A stretch of DNA of 64,000 bases, from contig JBAXXL010000024.1 of the NCBI GenBank assembly GCA_037127915.1, forward strand, positions 1-64,000. Reading direction: 5' to 3'. This stretch comes from JBAXXL01 sp037127915. Lineage in GTDB: Bacteria > Bacteroidota > Ignavibacteria > Kapaibacteriales > UBA2268. A model generated the notes under the pieces. It was not told where the DNA came from. It saw nothing but the letters and a program-made list of their open reading frames with translations, and searched no databases. Position 1 is the stretch's first letter. Each line of letters starts with the position of its first letter. The translations under genes were made by a program, and so were the position numbers. Below, in pieces: positions 26,755 to 35,460 of this stretch.

Positions 26755-29700
26755 ATGGCAACGGTTCTTGGATTAGATGTAGGGCCTAACTCGATTGGAT
26801 GGGCATTATTAGAAGATAATATCGAAAATCCTCATATTATTGATATGGGAGTACGTGTTTTTGAAGCTGGCGTAAATGATTTAAATACAGGAAAGGAACA
26901 ATCAAAAAACGCAGCGAGAAGAGAAAAAAAGCAAGTCAGAAAAATGCTGAGAAGAAAAAAAAGCAGACGTAATAAGCTATTAGCCTATTTACAACAAAAC
27001 AATTTTCTAACTGCAAATGATATTGAGAATTTCTTTAATAAAACAAATCCATACGAATTGAGACGTAAAGCAATTTACGAAAAAGTTTCATTAGATGAAT
27101 TCTCACGAGCATTATATCATATTTGCCAAAGACGCGGATTTTTAAGTAACAGAAAAACAGATAGTGAAGAAGAAACCGGGGCTATATACCAAGGTGGAAA
27201 ATCAGGTGCTACAGGAATAACTGAACTGCAAGAAGGAATAAATGCTGGTGGCTTCTTGACTCTTGGAGAATACTTGTGTTCTCTTGACCCCAAAGAAAAA
27301 AGATTAAGAAATCGTTATACATTAAGGAAAATGTACCTAAATGAATTTGAAACAATATGGAATAAACAAGCCGAATTTTATCCGGATTTTTTAACAGAAG
27401 AAAGAAGAAAGTATATTCGAGATGTGATCATATTTTACCAAAGACCTTTAAAATCACAAAAGAAAAATGTCGGAAAATGTAAGTTTGAAAAAGATAAAAA
27501 CAGGTGCCACCTAAGTTCATTTGAATTTCAAGAGTTTAGAATGCTCCAACAAGTAAATCAGTTGCGAATCCGAATGAAAAATCGTTTTGGTGAAGATGCT
27601 GAAGAATTAACTTTTGATGAAAGGTGTAAATTGATTGATTACTTAAGTAATCATGCGGAATTAAAATTTGGAGATCATTATAAAGCCTTAAAAAAGGTTT
27701 TGGGAATTGAAGAAGGTGCTTGGCTAAGGTTGAATTTGGAACATTTGGATAAATTAATTGGATTAAGAACTAAATATGCGTTTCAAAAATTATTAGGCAA
27801 GAAATTCGATTCTTTTTCTAATGATCAAATTCAAGCAATGTATCACACTTCTCTATTTGCTGAAAGCAATGAATGGTTAATTAATTATGCTCAAAACAAA
27901 TGGAATTTAACAGAAGAAGAAGCTAACGTTTATTCTAAAATCAAATTAGAGAAGGGTTATGGTTCACTTTCTATAAAAGCAATCAAAAAAATGCTTCCAT
28001 ATTTGCGCGATGGATTGATGTACCACGAAGCGGCGGCAAGTGCAGGGTATGAACACAATTTATTCGAAGAACAGGACAAAGTAGATATATTGGATAAGTT
28101 ACCTGAACCCGAAAAGGTTGCAAATCCAATTGTTATGACTGCCTTATATGAAATCAGAAAAGTTGTGAATTGTTTAATCGAACATTATCAATTCAAACCG
28201 GATGTTGTACGGCTCGAAATGGCAAGAGATTTAAAGATTCCGCTACAAAAAAGACTTGATATTGCTTCTGACAATAAAAAAAGGCAATCAAGGCACAATG
28301 ATATCGCAGATATATTAAATAAAGAATTTGGAATAAAGTATCCTTCAAGAAATGACATAATAAAATATAAACTTTGGGAAGAATGTAAACATACTTGCCC
28401 TTATACCGGAAAACCAATAGCCCTTCAGCAAATATTCGGCGAATCAATTGAATTTGAAGTTGAACATATTATTCCTTACTCACGCTGTTTAGATGATTCA
28501 TATATGAATAAAACACTTTGCAATAGGCACGAAAATCTATTCAAAGGAAATCGAACACCTTACGAAGCTTATAATGAAAACAAAGAAAAATATGATGCAA
28601 TATTACAACGAGTTAATGAATTCCCAAATAGGAAGGCAAATAAATTCAAAGAGAAAGAAATCGCTCAACTTGATGATTTTATTTCGACACAACTTAATGA
28701 TACTCGCTATATTTCTAAAATCGCAAAACAATATCTAAGACATATAACACTGGAAGTAAGTGTTGGTAATGGTACAATTACTGCATTGTTAAGACATCTT
28801 TGGGGTTTAAATTCTGTTATGACGAATCCATTCCTTGGGTTAGATGAAAAATCTACAGATAAAAGCGAAAAAAATCGGAATGACCACCGCCACCACGCTA
28901 TTGACGCAATTGCTATTGCCTGTACCACAAGAAGTATATTCCAGAAACTCTCTTCATTGCATAATGAATTTGATTTACAATATCTTGAAACAAAAGAAAA
29001 AGCTGAATATCTTGATAAAGAAAATTTTCCATTCCCTTGGGAAGGTTTCAGGGATGAAGTAAAAAAAATGGCGGCTCGAATTATAGTTTCGCATAGATTT
29101 AAATACAAAGTATCAGGTCCTATGCACGAAGAAACACTTTATGGAAAACTATATAATATAGATGGTTCAGAAAGAATGAATAAAAAAGGTGTTCCTTTAT
29201 ATTCTGTTCGCAAACCGCTTACATCCTTAACTGAAAATGAGATATTGTCAATTGCCGATCCCGTGATTAAAGATGTTGTGTTAGAAAGGATAATGGAATT
29301 TGGTGGAAAAATTGACGCAAAGGGAAAATTAATCAACGTTTCTAAAGAAGCATTCAAAGAATCAATATATCTTCCAAACCCAGTTAAAGGCTACCCAAAT
29401 ATAATCAATAAAGTACGTGTTCTAAAACCGTTTAGTAATCCAATACAGATTAGAAATTATAATATTTGGGCTGAATCAGGTAATAATCATCATTCAATTA
29501 TATATACTGATGAAACCGGAAAACTAGGGGAGAAAATTTCTACTCTACACAAAGCATATACAAGGCAGAGAAATAAAGAAAAAGTCATTGAAAACGAGTT
29601 GGGTCCAAACAATGAAATCTTACTAAGCTTAATGAGAAATGAAATGTTTTTTCTTGGTGATATTCCAAATGGTATTGATTATGATGATAAATCAATCTAT

Positions 29701-29922
29701 CCATTTATTTTTGGAAATGTTCATAGACTTCAAAAATTCTCAGAAACTTATTATGTTTACCGAAATCATTCGATATCAATTCTAGAATCAAAAGATAGCG
29801 ATGGGAAAAAAACGGAGCCTGGTATGATTATGTTAAGATCACTTGGAAAGTTTATTGAACATAAAGTTACAAAAATCATTGTTGATCCGATCGGATTTAT
29901 AAAAATTTCTGAAAATAATTAA
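26755..29922 (+). CDS. cas9: Cas9 endonuclease, type II-C
   Basis: 1055 aa from the ATG at 26755 (MATVLGLDVGPNSIGWALLE); a TTG four codons earlier is possible but unlikely. The compact size fits type II-C. RuvC-I carries Asp8; an arginine-rich bridge helix follows (RREKKQVRKMLRRKKSRRNK). RuvC-II is VRLEMARDL with Glu488. The HNH domain reads FEVEHIIPYSRCLDDSYMNKTLC, His571 being the expected catalytic base. RuvC-III is HHAIDAIAIA with His714 and Asp717. All nuclease residues are present, so it should be active. The C-terminal ~250 residues are the PAM-interacting part; the PAM cannot be read from sequence. cas1 and cas2 follow; the tracrRNA is divergent upstream. Confidence 0.97.
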   Translation: MATVLGLDVGPNSIGWALLEDNIENPHIIDMGVRVFEAGVNDLNTGKEQSKNAARREKKQVRKMLRRKKSRRNKLLAYLQQNNFLTANDIENFFNKTNPYELRRKAIYEKVSLDEFSRALYHICQRRGFLSNRKTDSEEETGAIYQGGKSGATGITELQEGINAGGFLTLGEYLCSLDPKEKRLRNRYTLRKMYLNEFETIWNKQAEFYPDFLTEERRKYIRDVIIFYQRPLKSQKKNVGKCKFEKDKNRCHLSSFEFQEFRMLQQVNQLRIRMKNRFGEDAEELTFDERCKLIDYLSNHAELKFGDHYKALKKVLGIEEGAWLRLNLEHLDKLIGLRTKYAFQKLLGKKFDSFSNDQIQAMYHTSLFAESNEWLINYAQNKWNLTEEEANVYSKIKLEKGYGSLSIKAIKKMLPYLRDGLMYHEAAASAGYEHNLFEEQDKVDILDKLPEPEKVANPIVMTALYEIRKVVNCLIEHYQFKPDVVRLEMARDLKIPLQKRLDIASDNKKRQSRHNDIADILNKEFGIKYPSRNDIIKYKLWEECKHTCPYTGKPIALQQIFGESIEFEVEHIIPYSRCLDDSYMNKTLCNRHENLFKGNRTPYEAYNENKEKYDAILQRVNEFPNRKANKFKEKEIAQLDDFISTQLNDTRYISKIAKQYLRHITLEVSVGNGTITALLRHLWGLNSVMTNPFLGLDEKSTDKSEKNRNDHRHHAIDAIAIACTTRSIFQKLSSLHNEFDLQYLETKEKAEYLDKENFPFPWEGFRDEVKKMAARIIVSHRFKYKVSGPMHEETLYGKLYNIDGSERMNKKGVPLYSVRKPLTSLTENEILSIADPVIKDVVLERIMEFGGKIDAKGKLINVSKEAFKESIYLPNPVKGYPNIINKVRVLKPFSNPIQIRNYNIWAESGNNHHSIIYTDETGKLGEKISTLHKAYTRQRNKEKVIENELGPNNEILLSLMRNEMFFLGDIPNGIDYDDKSIYPFIFGNVHRLQKFSETYYVYRNHSISILESKDSDGKKTEPGMIMLRSLGKFIEHKVTKIIVDPIGFIKISENN

Positions 29923-29935
29923 AAACATTCCTATA

Positions 29936-29965
29936 ATCAACCGTAGGGATAACCCTACGGTTGAT
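29936..29965 (+). other. perfect 13-bp hairpin between cas9 and cas1
   Basis: ATCAACCGTAGGG, ATAA loop, and the exact complement. No T run follows directly, so this is not a standard Rho-independent terminator. It may instead attenuate or stabilise the cas transcript; the 187-nt cas9-cas1 gap is long for this operon. Confidence 0.6.
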
Positions 29966-30109
29966 AGATATTTATATGATTTTATTTGTAAATAAATATA
30001 CAAATTTCCTAACCCAACAATAAATAGCGATATATATTTCAAGCAATTCTAAATTCTTGCACACCTTTTGCTTATAAAAAAAGTATTATTATTAATAAAG
30101 ATAATACTT

Positions 30110-31003
30110 ATGAGCAAACGTATAATTTATATTGGTACTCCTCATATAATAAAAACAAAGGACCTTCAATTGGTTCTTGTAAATGCTGACACTGGAGAGA
30201 TTAACATTATTCCGATTGAGGATATTAGTGTAATAGAGCTTGATAATCCTCAAATCACGATTACATCATATTGCCTTCGAGAACTTATGGATAACAAGGT
30301 TGTAATAATCCAATGCGATTTTTATCATCACCCTTCCGGTATGATGGTTCCTATCTCAGCATCAACCCTTTCAACGCAAAGAACACTTGCGCAGTCAAAT
30401 ATGAAAAGTGAGCTAAAATCAATTCTTTGGAAGTCAGTAATTGAAAATAAAATCCGAAATCAAACTCAAGTATTGAAATCTATAAATTGTCAAATAGAGA
30501 GAATGAAAAAACTATTGGAAGGTACTGAAAAAGCAGATAAAACAAATCGTGAAGCCCAAGCCGCTAAATATTATTGGAAAAATCTTTTTGAAGATTTTTC
30601 AAGAGATCCGGATGGTGATTATCCTAACAACCTATTAAATTATGGTTATTCATTAATTCGCGCCGTTTTCGCCCGTGAAATTGTTGCCGCCGGATTGGTG
30701 CCAGCACTAGGTATATATCATAAAAATAAATATAACAGCTTTTGCTTAGCTGATGATTTGATGGAACCATACAGACAATTTGTAGATTTGAAGGTTTATA
30801 AGTTTTGTAAATCGAATCCCGAAGAACATTCGTTGATCTTGGCAAAAAAGCATAAAAAATATCTTTTGGAAATTTTGACAATGGAAGTTGAAATCGAACA
30901 CCAGCGAAAGAGTATTATTAATGCTGTTCAAGATTCGGTTATGTCATTCGTAAAATCAATTGAACAAGAAAAAGAACAATTAATATATCCTATTATTATA
31001 TAA
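30110..31003 (+). CDS. cas1: CRISPR integrase Cas1 (type II)
   Basis: 297 aa from the ATG at 30110 (MSKRIIYIGTPHIIKTKDLQLVL); a longer frame from 30068 lacks family similarity. Metal-binding residues of Cas1 are visible: Glu148 in REAQAAKYYWKNLF, His204 in LGIYHKNKYNSFCLADD, and Asp215/Glu219 in ADDLMEPYR. Cas1 forms the spacer-integration complex with Cas2, encoded 16 nt downstream. The size and the NYGYSLIRA...AAGL block are typical of type II Cas1. No csn2 or cas4 is present, which defines subtype II-C. Confidence 0.96.
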   Translation: MSKRIIYIGTPHIIKTKDLQLVLVNADTGEINIIPIEDISVIELDNPQITITSYCLRELMDNKVVIIQCDFYHHPSGMMVPISASTLSTQRTLAQSNMKSELKSILWKSVIENKIRNQTQVLKSINCQIERMKKLLEGTEKADKTNREAQAAKYYWKNLFEDFSRDPDGDYPNNLLNYGYSLIRAVFAREIVAAGLVPALGIYHKNKYNSFCLADDLMEPYRQFVDLKVYKFCKSNPEEHSLILAKKHKKYLLEILTMEVEIEHQRKSIINAVQDSVMSFVKSIEQEKEQLIYPIII

Positions 31004-31019
31004 AAACAAGGGAGCACTT

Positions 31020-31349
31020 ATGATTTGGAGTGCTTATAGAATTATGTGGGCATTAGTAGTATTCGATTTACCGACAGATACAAAACAAGAACGAAAAGCC
31101 TACGGCAAATTCAGGAAATTTCTTCTGAAGGATGGGTTCAATATGATGCAATACTCAGTCTATTACAGACATTGCTCGAATAGACAAATTTATGATACCC
31201 ACGTAAGAAATATTCAAAAGCAATTGCCGGAATTCGGGAAAGTGTCCATTATTGGCATCACTGATAAACAATTTGGCGAAATGTATAATTTTTGGGGTAC
31301 TGTTAGAGAATTAAGCCCAAGGACCCCTAATCAGATTAGCATGTTTTAA
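31020..31349 (+). CDS. cas2: CRISPR-associated protein Cas2
   Basis: 109 aa. It has the ferredoxin-like strand MWALVVFDLPTDTKQERKAYGKFRKFLLKDGFNMMQYSVYYRHC with Asp16 at the conserved position, followed by IQKQLPEFGKVSIIGITDKQF. It follows cas1 after 16 nt with a GGGAG ribosome-binding site, and is itself followed by a strong terminator and then the array. Structural partner of Cas1 in spacer acquisition. Confidence 0.95.
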   Translation: MIWSAYRIMWALVVFDLPTDTKQERKAYGKFRKFLLKDGFNMMQYSVYYRHCSNRQIYDTHVRNIQKQLPEFGKVSIIGITDKQFGEMYNFWGTVRELSPRTPNQISMF

Positions 31350-31350
31350 A

Positions 31351-31391
31351 AAAAACGGGCTACCTTTATGAAAAAGTAACCCGTTTTTTTG
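31351..31391 (+). terminator. terminator of the cas operon
   Basis: AACGGGCTAC / GTAACCCGTT stem (one mismatch) around a 12-nt loop, followed by seven T. It isolates cas2 from the array. This agrees with the array being transcribed from the other strand. Confidence 0.85.
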
Positions 31392-31451
31392 TTTTCTTTA
31401 CAAATATTTAGTTGTGTAACAATATATATACCATGTTTTTATAATATATGT

Positions 31452-32345
31452 ATTGTAAAGAACATTTTTTTGTAATCAATTCACAACAAAGGCGGGACGC
31501 TCTACAAATGGACAACCATTGTAAAGAACATTTTTTTGTAATCAATTCACAACATTAACTTTGCTTCAAAATAACTCTTTATAATTGTAAAGAACATTTT
31601 TTTGTAATCAATTCACAACCAGCAATATGAATTAAATAAATGGAATTGCATTGTAAAGAACATTTTTTTGTAATCAATTCACAACCGGTAACACTAATTT
31701 TAAAAGAAGATTTATATTGTAAAGAACATTTTTTTGTAATCAATTCACAACGTTGCTTGACTCCAATCACTTTGAACTTGTATTGTAAAGAACATTTTTT
31801 TGTAATCAATTCACAACGTTCTGCCAAAGTGACCGCCCCCCCCGAAAATTGTAAAGAACATTTTTTTGTAATCAATTCACAACTCACTTGTTAAACCACC
31901 AAAATTGATAATTATTGTAAAGAACATTTTTTTGTAATCAATTCACAACGATGAATGTTGCGCGCTTAACCGCATATAAATTGTAAAGAACATTTTTTTG
32001 TAATCAATTCACAACAAACACTTTGTTTACTGTGTTCTACTCTTAATTGTAAAGAACATTTTTTTGTAATCAATTCACAACCCGTGCCGTCTTTTGCTAA
32101 TTGATCCCATTATTGTAAAGAACATTTTTTTGTAATCAATTCACAACTTATATGGTGCATACTCCAATTGCCCTGCAATTGTAAAGAACATTTTTTTGTA
32201 ATCAATTCACAACTCATTGATGAGTGCCATCACTTAGGAGCGTATTGTAAAGAACATTTTTTTGTAATCAATTCACAACCACGTATTGTGTATATCGAAA
32301 AATTTATTAATTGTAAAGAACATTTTTTTGTAATCAATTCACAAC
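31452..32345 (-). CRISPR. CRISPR array, 14 identical repeats of 36 nt, 13 spacers of 30 nt
   Basis: Repeats start every 66 nt at 31452, 31518, 31584 and so on to 32310, and I see no base differences among them. In crRNA sense (minus strand, set by the tracrRNA anti-repeat) the repeat begins GTTGTGAATTGATTACAAA and ends in TACAAT. All 13 spacers are exactly 30 nt, all different, and none visibly matches this window. A degenerate copy follows at 32377. Translated repeats give chance peptides of the type CKEHFFVINSQ; these are not genes. Confidence 0.98.
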
Positions 32346-32376
32346 CCATCAATCCTTCGGTTAGTAAACTCATCTT

Positions 32377-32413
32377 ATTTCAAAGAATGTATATTCTGTA
32401 AACAGTTATTAAT
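32377..32413 (-). repeat. degenerate terminal CRISPR repeat
   Basis: After a 31-nt spacer-sized gap behind the last perfect repeat, ATTTCAAAGAATGTATATTC and the following 17 nt align to the repeat with 24 of 36 matches and one inserted base. Conserved blocks are ATT, AAAGAA, TGTAA, CA, TT and AA. Degenerate repeats mark the old end of an array. Confidence 0.6.
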
Positions 32414-32647
32414 CAAGCATGTATAAAATATTGGCACTTTGGAAATATTTAAAAGAAGGAAAATCTTCCCCCCCCCCGTCGTCGAATTTTAGTTTTTACT
32501 TTATTCATTGGATACGCCTTTTATCTGCTTGATTATCAACATGATACGAGTTGCTATACTATTTGAAATAATTTATTTTAATCAAAATATCATCTTCTAT
32601 ATTCCAAAAATACAAAATAAACAACCTAAAGCACTGCTTTACTATAA
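32414..32647. other. intergenic region beyond the CRISPR array
   Basis: No gene is visible. The stretch is AT-rich except for a run of ten C at 32468-32477. In crRNA sense it lies upstream of the array, but no TTTG / TAnnTTTG pair with proper spacing was found. Confidence 0.5.
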
Positions 32648-33118
32648 TTATTTGTAGTAATTCTTGATTTTATCCATATCGGATGAATTTATAAGCAATT
32701 CGACGAAAGTTTCTAATATATTTTTATCTTCTTCGGTAAACATATCAAGCTGAGGACTGTCGATATCGAGCAAGCCGAAGAAAACGCCGTCTTTCATTAG
32801 CGGGATGCAGATTTCGGATTGCGAGACGCAATCGCAAACGATGTGTCCTTCAAAAACCGAAACGTTGGGAACTATAACGGATTCTTTTTTTGCAGCAGTA
32901 TAGCCGCAAACACCTTCGCCAATAGCAATGCGCCTTCTGGCGGGTTTACCTTGGAAAGGTCCTAAAATCAAATCGCCCTCTGAGAGCATATAAAAACCCA
33001 CCCAATTTGCATCGGGCAGGTTATTGAATAATATTGCGGCAAAATTTGATGCGTTCATTATGAAATCCCGCTCGCCTGTAAGCCATTTATCTAGTTCTTT
33101 TTTTATTATGTCGTTCAT
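32648..33118 (-). CDS. GAF-domain protein, free methionine-R-sulfoxide reductase type
   Basis: 156 aa GAF protein of the fRMsr (MsrC) family, which reduces free methionine-R-sulfoxide. Family blocks are NWVGFYML, LGPFQGKPA, IGEGVCGYTAAKKESVIVPNV, FEGHIVCDCVSQSEICIP and GLLDIDSP. Cys71 and Cys95 match the catalytic and resolving cysteines by spacing (24 apart). The first of the three usual cysteines, 10 residues before Cys71, is Arg61 here; extra cysteines occur at 97 and 104. It ends the gap-pgk operon, 16 nt after pgk. Activity is likely but the cysteine change deserves care. Confidence 0.88.
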   Translation of the reverse strand: MNDIIKKELDKWLTGERDFIMNASNFAAILFNNLPDANWVGFYMLSEGDLILGPFQGKPARRRIAIGEGVCGYTAAKKESVIVPNVSVFEGHIVCDCVSQSEICIPLMKDGVFFGLLDIDSPQLDMFTEEDKNILETFVELLINSSDMDKIKNYYK

Positions 33119-33134
33119 AAAATTACTGATTCCA

Positions 33135-34325
33135 TTAACATTCTAAAGCGGCAATACCCGGAAGTACTTTACCTTCTAAAAACTCCAAAGAAGCACCACC
33201 GCCTGTGGATATATGTGATATTTTGTTTTCATAGTTCAGTTGCTGAATAGCACGTGCTGAGTCGCCACCACCTACTATAGTTAATCCGCCGTTCGAAGTA
33301 CATTTTGCCATAGCGTGAGCTAATGCAAGTGTGCCACGAGCGAAATTAGGGAATTCAAAAACGCCCATAGGACCATTCCATAAAACAGTTTTTGATGTTA
33401 GTATTACCCGAGAGAATGTTCTAATTGTCTCTTCGCCAATATCTAAGCCCATCATATTAGGATCCATATCGCGTCTGTGGACAGTTCGTCTAAATGCATC
33501 GTTAGCGAATTTGTCGGCTTCTACAACATCGGTCGGTAAATAAAATTTGATATCGTTTGCACGAGCTTCTTCCATTATTTCGCGGGCTAATGTGATTTTA
33601 TCAGTTTCAACCAATGAGTTGCCTATTTCATAACCTCTTGCCTTGAAGAATGTAAACATCATACCGCCGCCTATTAATATATTATCGCATTTAGTAAATA
33701 AATTACGGATAATATCAATTTTTCCGGTGATTTTCGAACCGCCGATAATCGCAGTAAATGGATGCTCAGGATGGCTCAGGGCTTTTCCTAATATCCGTAC
33801 CTCTTTGAGAACCAGTAAGCCGGCATATTTATCTTTTGGAAAGAATAGGGCAATAGCATCGGTAGTAGCATGCGCTCTGTGAAGAGTGCCAAATGCATTA
33901 TTGCAAAAAATATCGCCGAATTTAGAGATTTTGCGTGCAAATTCTACATCGTCTTCAGTTTCTTCTTTATAGAAGCGGACATTTTCCAAAAACACTATTT
34001 GATCGCGTTGAACATTTTTAACTGCTTCTTCTACTTTTGGTCCGATACAATCATCAACAAAAATTGTGTGATAACCTATCGCGTTGAAGTAATCAGCCAC
34101 CGGGCGTAATGAAAAAGCAGGGTCAGTAGCATTTTTTGGTCTTCCCAAATGCGACATTAATATTGGAATACCGCCTTTTTTCAGGATTAAATCAATAGTG
34201 GGCAAGGAATCATTGATTTTAGTGAAACTTCGAATTGTACCATCGGGATCGATAGGGATATTGAAATCGCTTCTTACTAAAACTTTTTTTCCTTCAAGCT
34301 CTGCATTAGCTATTGATTTTATCAT
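33135..34325 (-). CDS. pgk: phosphoglycerate kinase
   Basis: 396 aa from the ATG at 34325 (MIKSIANAELEGKKVLVRSDFNIP); longer upstream frames overlap the gap gene and lack similarity. Standard blocks: VRSDFNIPID, MSHLGRPK, FLENVRFYKEE, NNAFGTLHRAHATT, AIIGGSKITGKID, NGPMGVFE and the C-terminal TIVGGGDSARAI with GGGASLEFLEG. It converts 1,3-bisphosphoglycerate and ADP to 3-phosphoglycerate and ATP. It sits 14 nt after gap in a glycolytic operon. Confidence 0.97.
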   Translation of the reverse strand: MIKSIANAELEGKKVLVRSDFNIPIDPDGTIRSFTKINDSLPTIDLILKKGGIPILMSHLGRPKNATDPAFSLRPVADYFNAIGYHTIFVDDCIGPKVEEAVKNVQRDQIVFLENVRFYKEETEDDVEFARKISKFGDIFCNNAFGTLHRAHATTDAIALFFPKDKYAGLLVLKEVRILGKALSHPEHPFTAIIGGSKITGKIDIIRNLFTKCDNILIGGGMMFTFFKARGYEIGNSLVETDKITLAREIMEEARANDIKFYLPTDVVEADKFANDAFRRTVHRRDMDPNMMGLDIGEETIRTFSRVILTSKTVLWNGPMGVFEFPNFARGTLALAHAMAKCTSNGGLTIVGGGDSARAIQQLNYENKISHISTGGGASLEFLEGKVLPGIAALEC

Positions 34326-34339
34326 AGATGACCTCTTTA

Positions 34340-35344
34340 TTATATCATTGAACCGAGTTTTTCGATCAAATCGCAAGTACGGTTGGAATATCCATATTCG
34401 TTATCGTACCAACCAACTATTTTTACTAAATTACCAAGCCCTGATGTTAACCCGGAATCGAATATACATGAATGACTATTGCCAAGAATATCGGTAGAAA
34501 CCAATGGTTCTTCGGAATATTCAAGTATAGATTTCATTCTGCAGGATTCGGAAGCGGCTTTCATTACGGCGTTTATTTCCGCAGGAGTAGCTGATTTCTT
34601 CAGTAATACTGTTAAATCTGTTAGTGAGCCGTCAGCAACAGGAACGCGGACCGAGTAACCATTTAGTTTACCTGCTAATTCCGGTATAACTAAACCTACT
34701 GCTTTAGCGGCACCTGTGGAGGTTGGTATTGTATTTATAGCCGCACTGCGGGCACGACGTAAATCGCTATGTGGTAAATCCAAAATTCTTTGGTCATTTG
34801 TATAAGCATGAACTGTTACCATCAAACCTGATTCGACACCAAAGTTATCGTTTAAAACTTTAACCATAGGAGCCAAGCAGTTTGTGGTACACGAAGCGTT
34901 CGATATATATTGTTCTTTACCGGTTAAAATATCTTCATTTACACCTAATACTATAGTTGCGTCTATTTCGCCTTTTGCAGGAGCGGAAAGGACGACTTTT
35001 TTAGCACCGCAATTTGCAGTATGACGCATTAAAGCTTCTTTTGTGCTGTAAACACCTGTAGATTCGAGAACTATATCAACATCTTGCCATGGAATAATAT
35101 CGATATTACGTTCCGCCGATATAGCTATGCGCTTACCGTTGATAATTAACCCATTGTCGTCGGTGCTAATTTCGCCCGGAAACATACCGTGAACGGAGTC
35201 ACGTTTAAACAAATGTGCTAATGTTTTTGCATCAGTAAGATCGTTGATGCCTACTATCTCTACATCGCTGTTTCTTTTAACAAACTCGCGAAGTACTAAA
35301 CGGCCTATCCTGCCAAATCCGTTGATTGCTAATCTGATTGCCAT
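34340..35344 (-). CDS. gap: glyceraldehyde-3-phosphate dehydrogenase, NAD-dependent type
   Basis: 334 aa. N-terminal Rossmann motif INGFGRIGRLVLRE, then GINDLTD with an acidic residue typical of NAD preference. The active site is SNASCTTNCLAP with Cys152, followed by the catalytic His in TVHAYTNDQ. The C-terminal WYDNEYGYSNR is complete. First gene of gap-pgk-fRMsr on the minus strand, with a perfect promoter upstream. Confidence 0.97.
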   Translation of the reverse strand: MAIRLAINGFGRIGRLVLREFVKRNSDVEIVGINDLTDAKTLAHLFKRDSVHGMFPGEISTDDNGLIINGKRIAISAERNIDIIPWQDVDIVLESTGVYSTKEALMRHTANCGAKKVVLSAPAKGEIDATIVLGVNEDILTGKEQYISNASCTTNCLAPMVKVLNDNFGVESGLMVTVHAYTNDQRILDLPHSDLRRARSAAINTIPTSTGAAKAVGLVIPELAGKLNGYSVRVPVADGSLTDLTVLLKKSATPAEINAVMKAASESCRMKSILEYSEEPLVSTDILGNSHSCIFDSGLTSGLGNLVKIVGWYDNEYGYSNRTCDLIEKLGSMI

Positions 35345-35375
35345 AAGTTTTTCCTTTATGAAAGAATCAAAGAAT

Positions 35376-35406
35376 CAAAATTAAGTATATTATAACTGCC
35401 AGCAAA
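35376..35406 (-). promoter_or_regulatory. consensus promoter of the gap-pgk operon
   Basis: On the minus strand: TTTG (35406-35403), exactly 19 nt, TAATTTTG (35383-35376), 32 nt before the gap start codon. It is the same box sequence and spacing as the tracrRNA promoter. Confidence 0.75.
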
Positions 35407-35460
35407 ATAAAATTGAGTTTATTTTGTAATATTGTGTATTTTTCTCAATTCTAAAATCAG

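Noticed and set aside
31452..32345. Self-targeting spacers
   Set aside because: I compared the 13 spacers by eye with this window and saw no match; the rest of the genome cannot be checked here.
31579..32401. Open frames across the CRISPR array with repeated CKEHFFVINSQ or CELITKKCSLQ peptides
   Set aside because: They are translations of the 36-nt repeats and 30-nt spacers (66 nt = 22 codons, so frame is kept); not genes.
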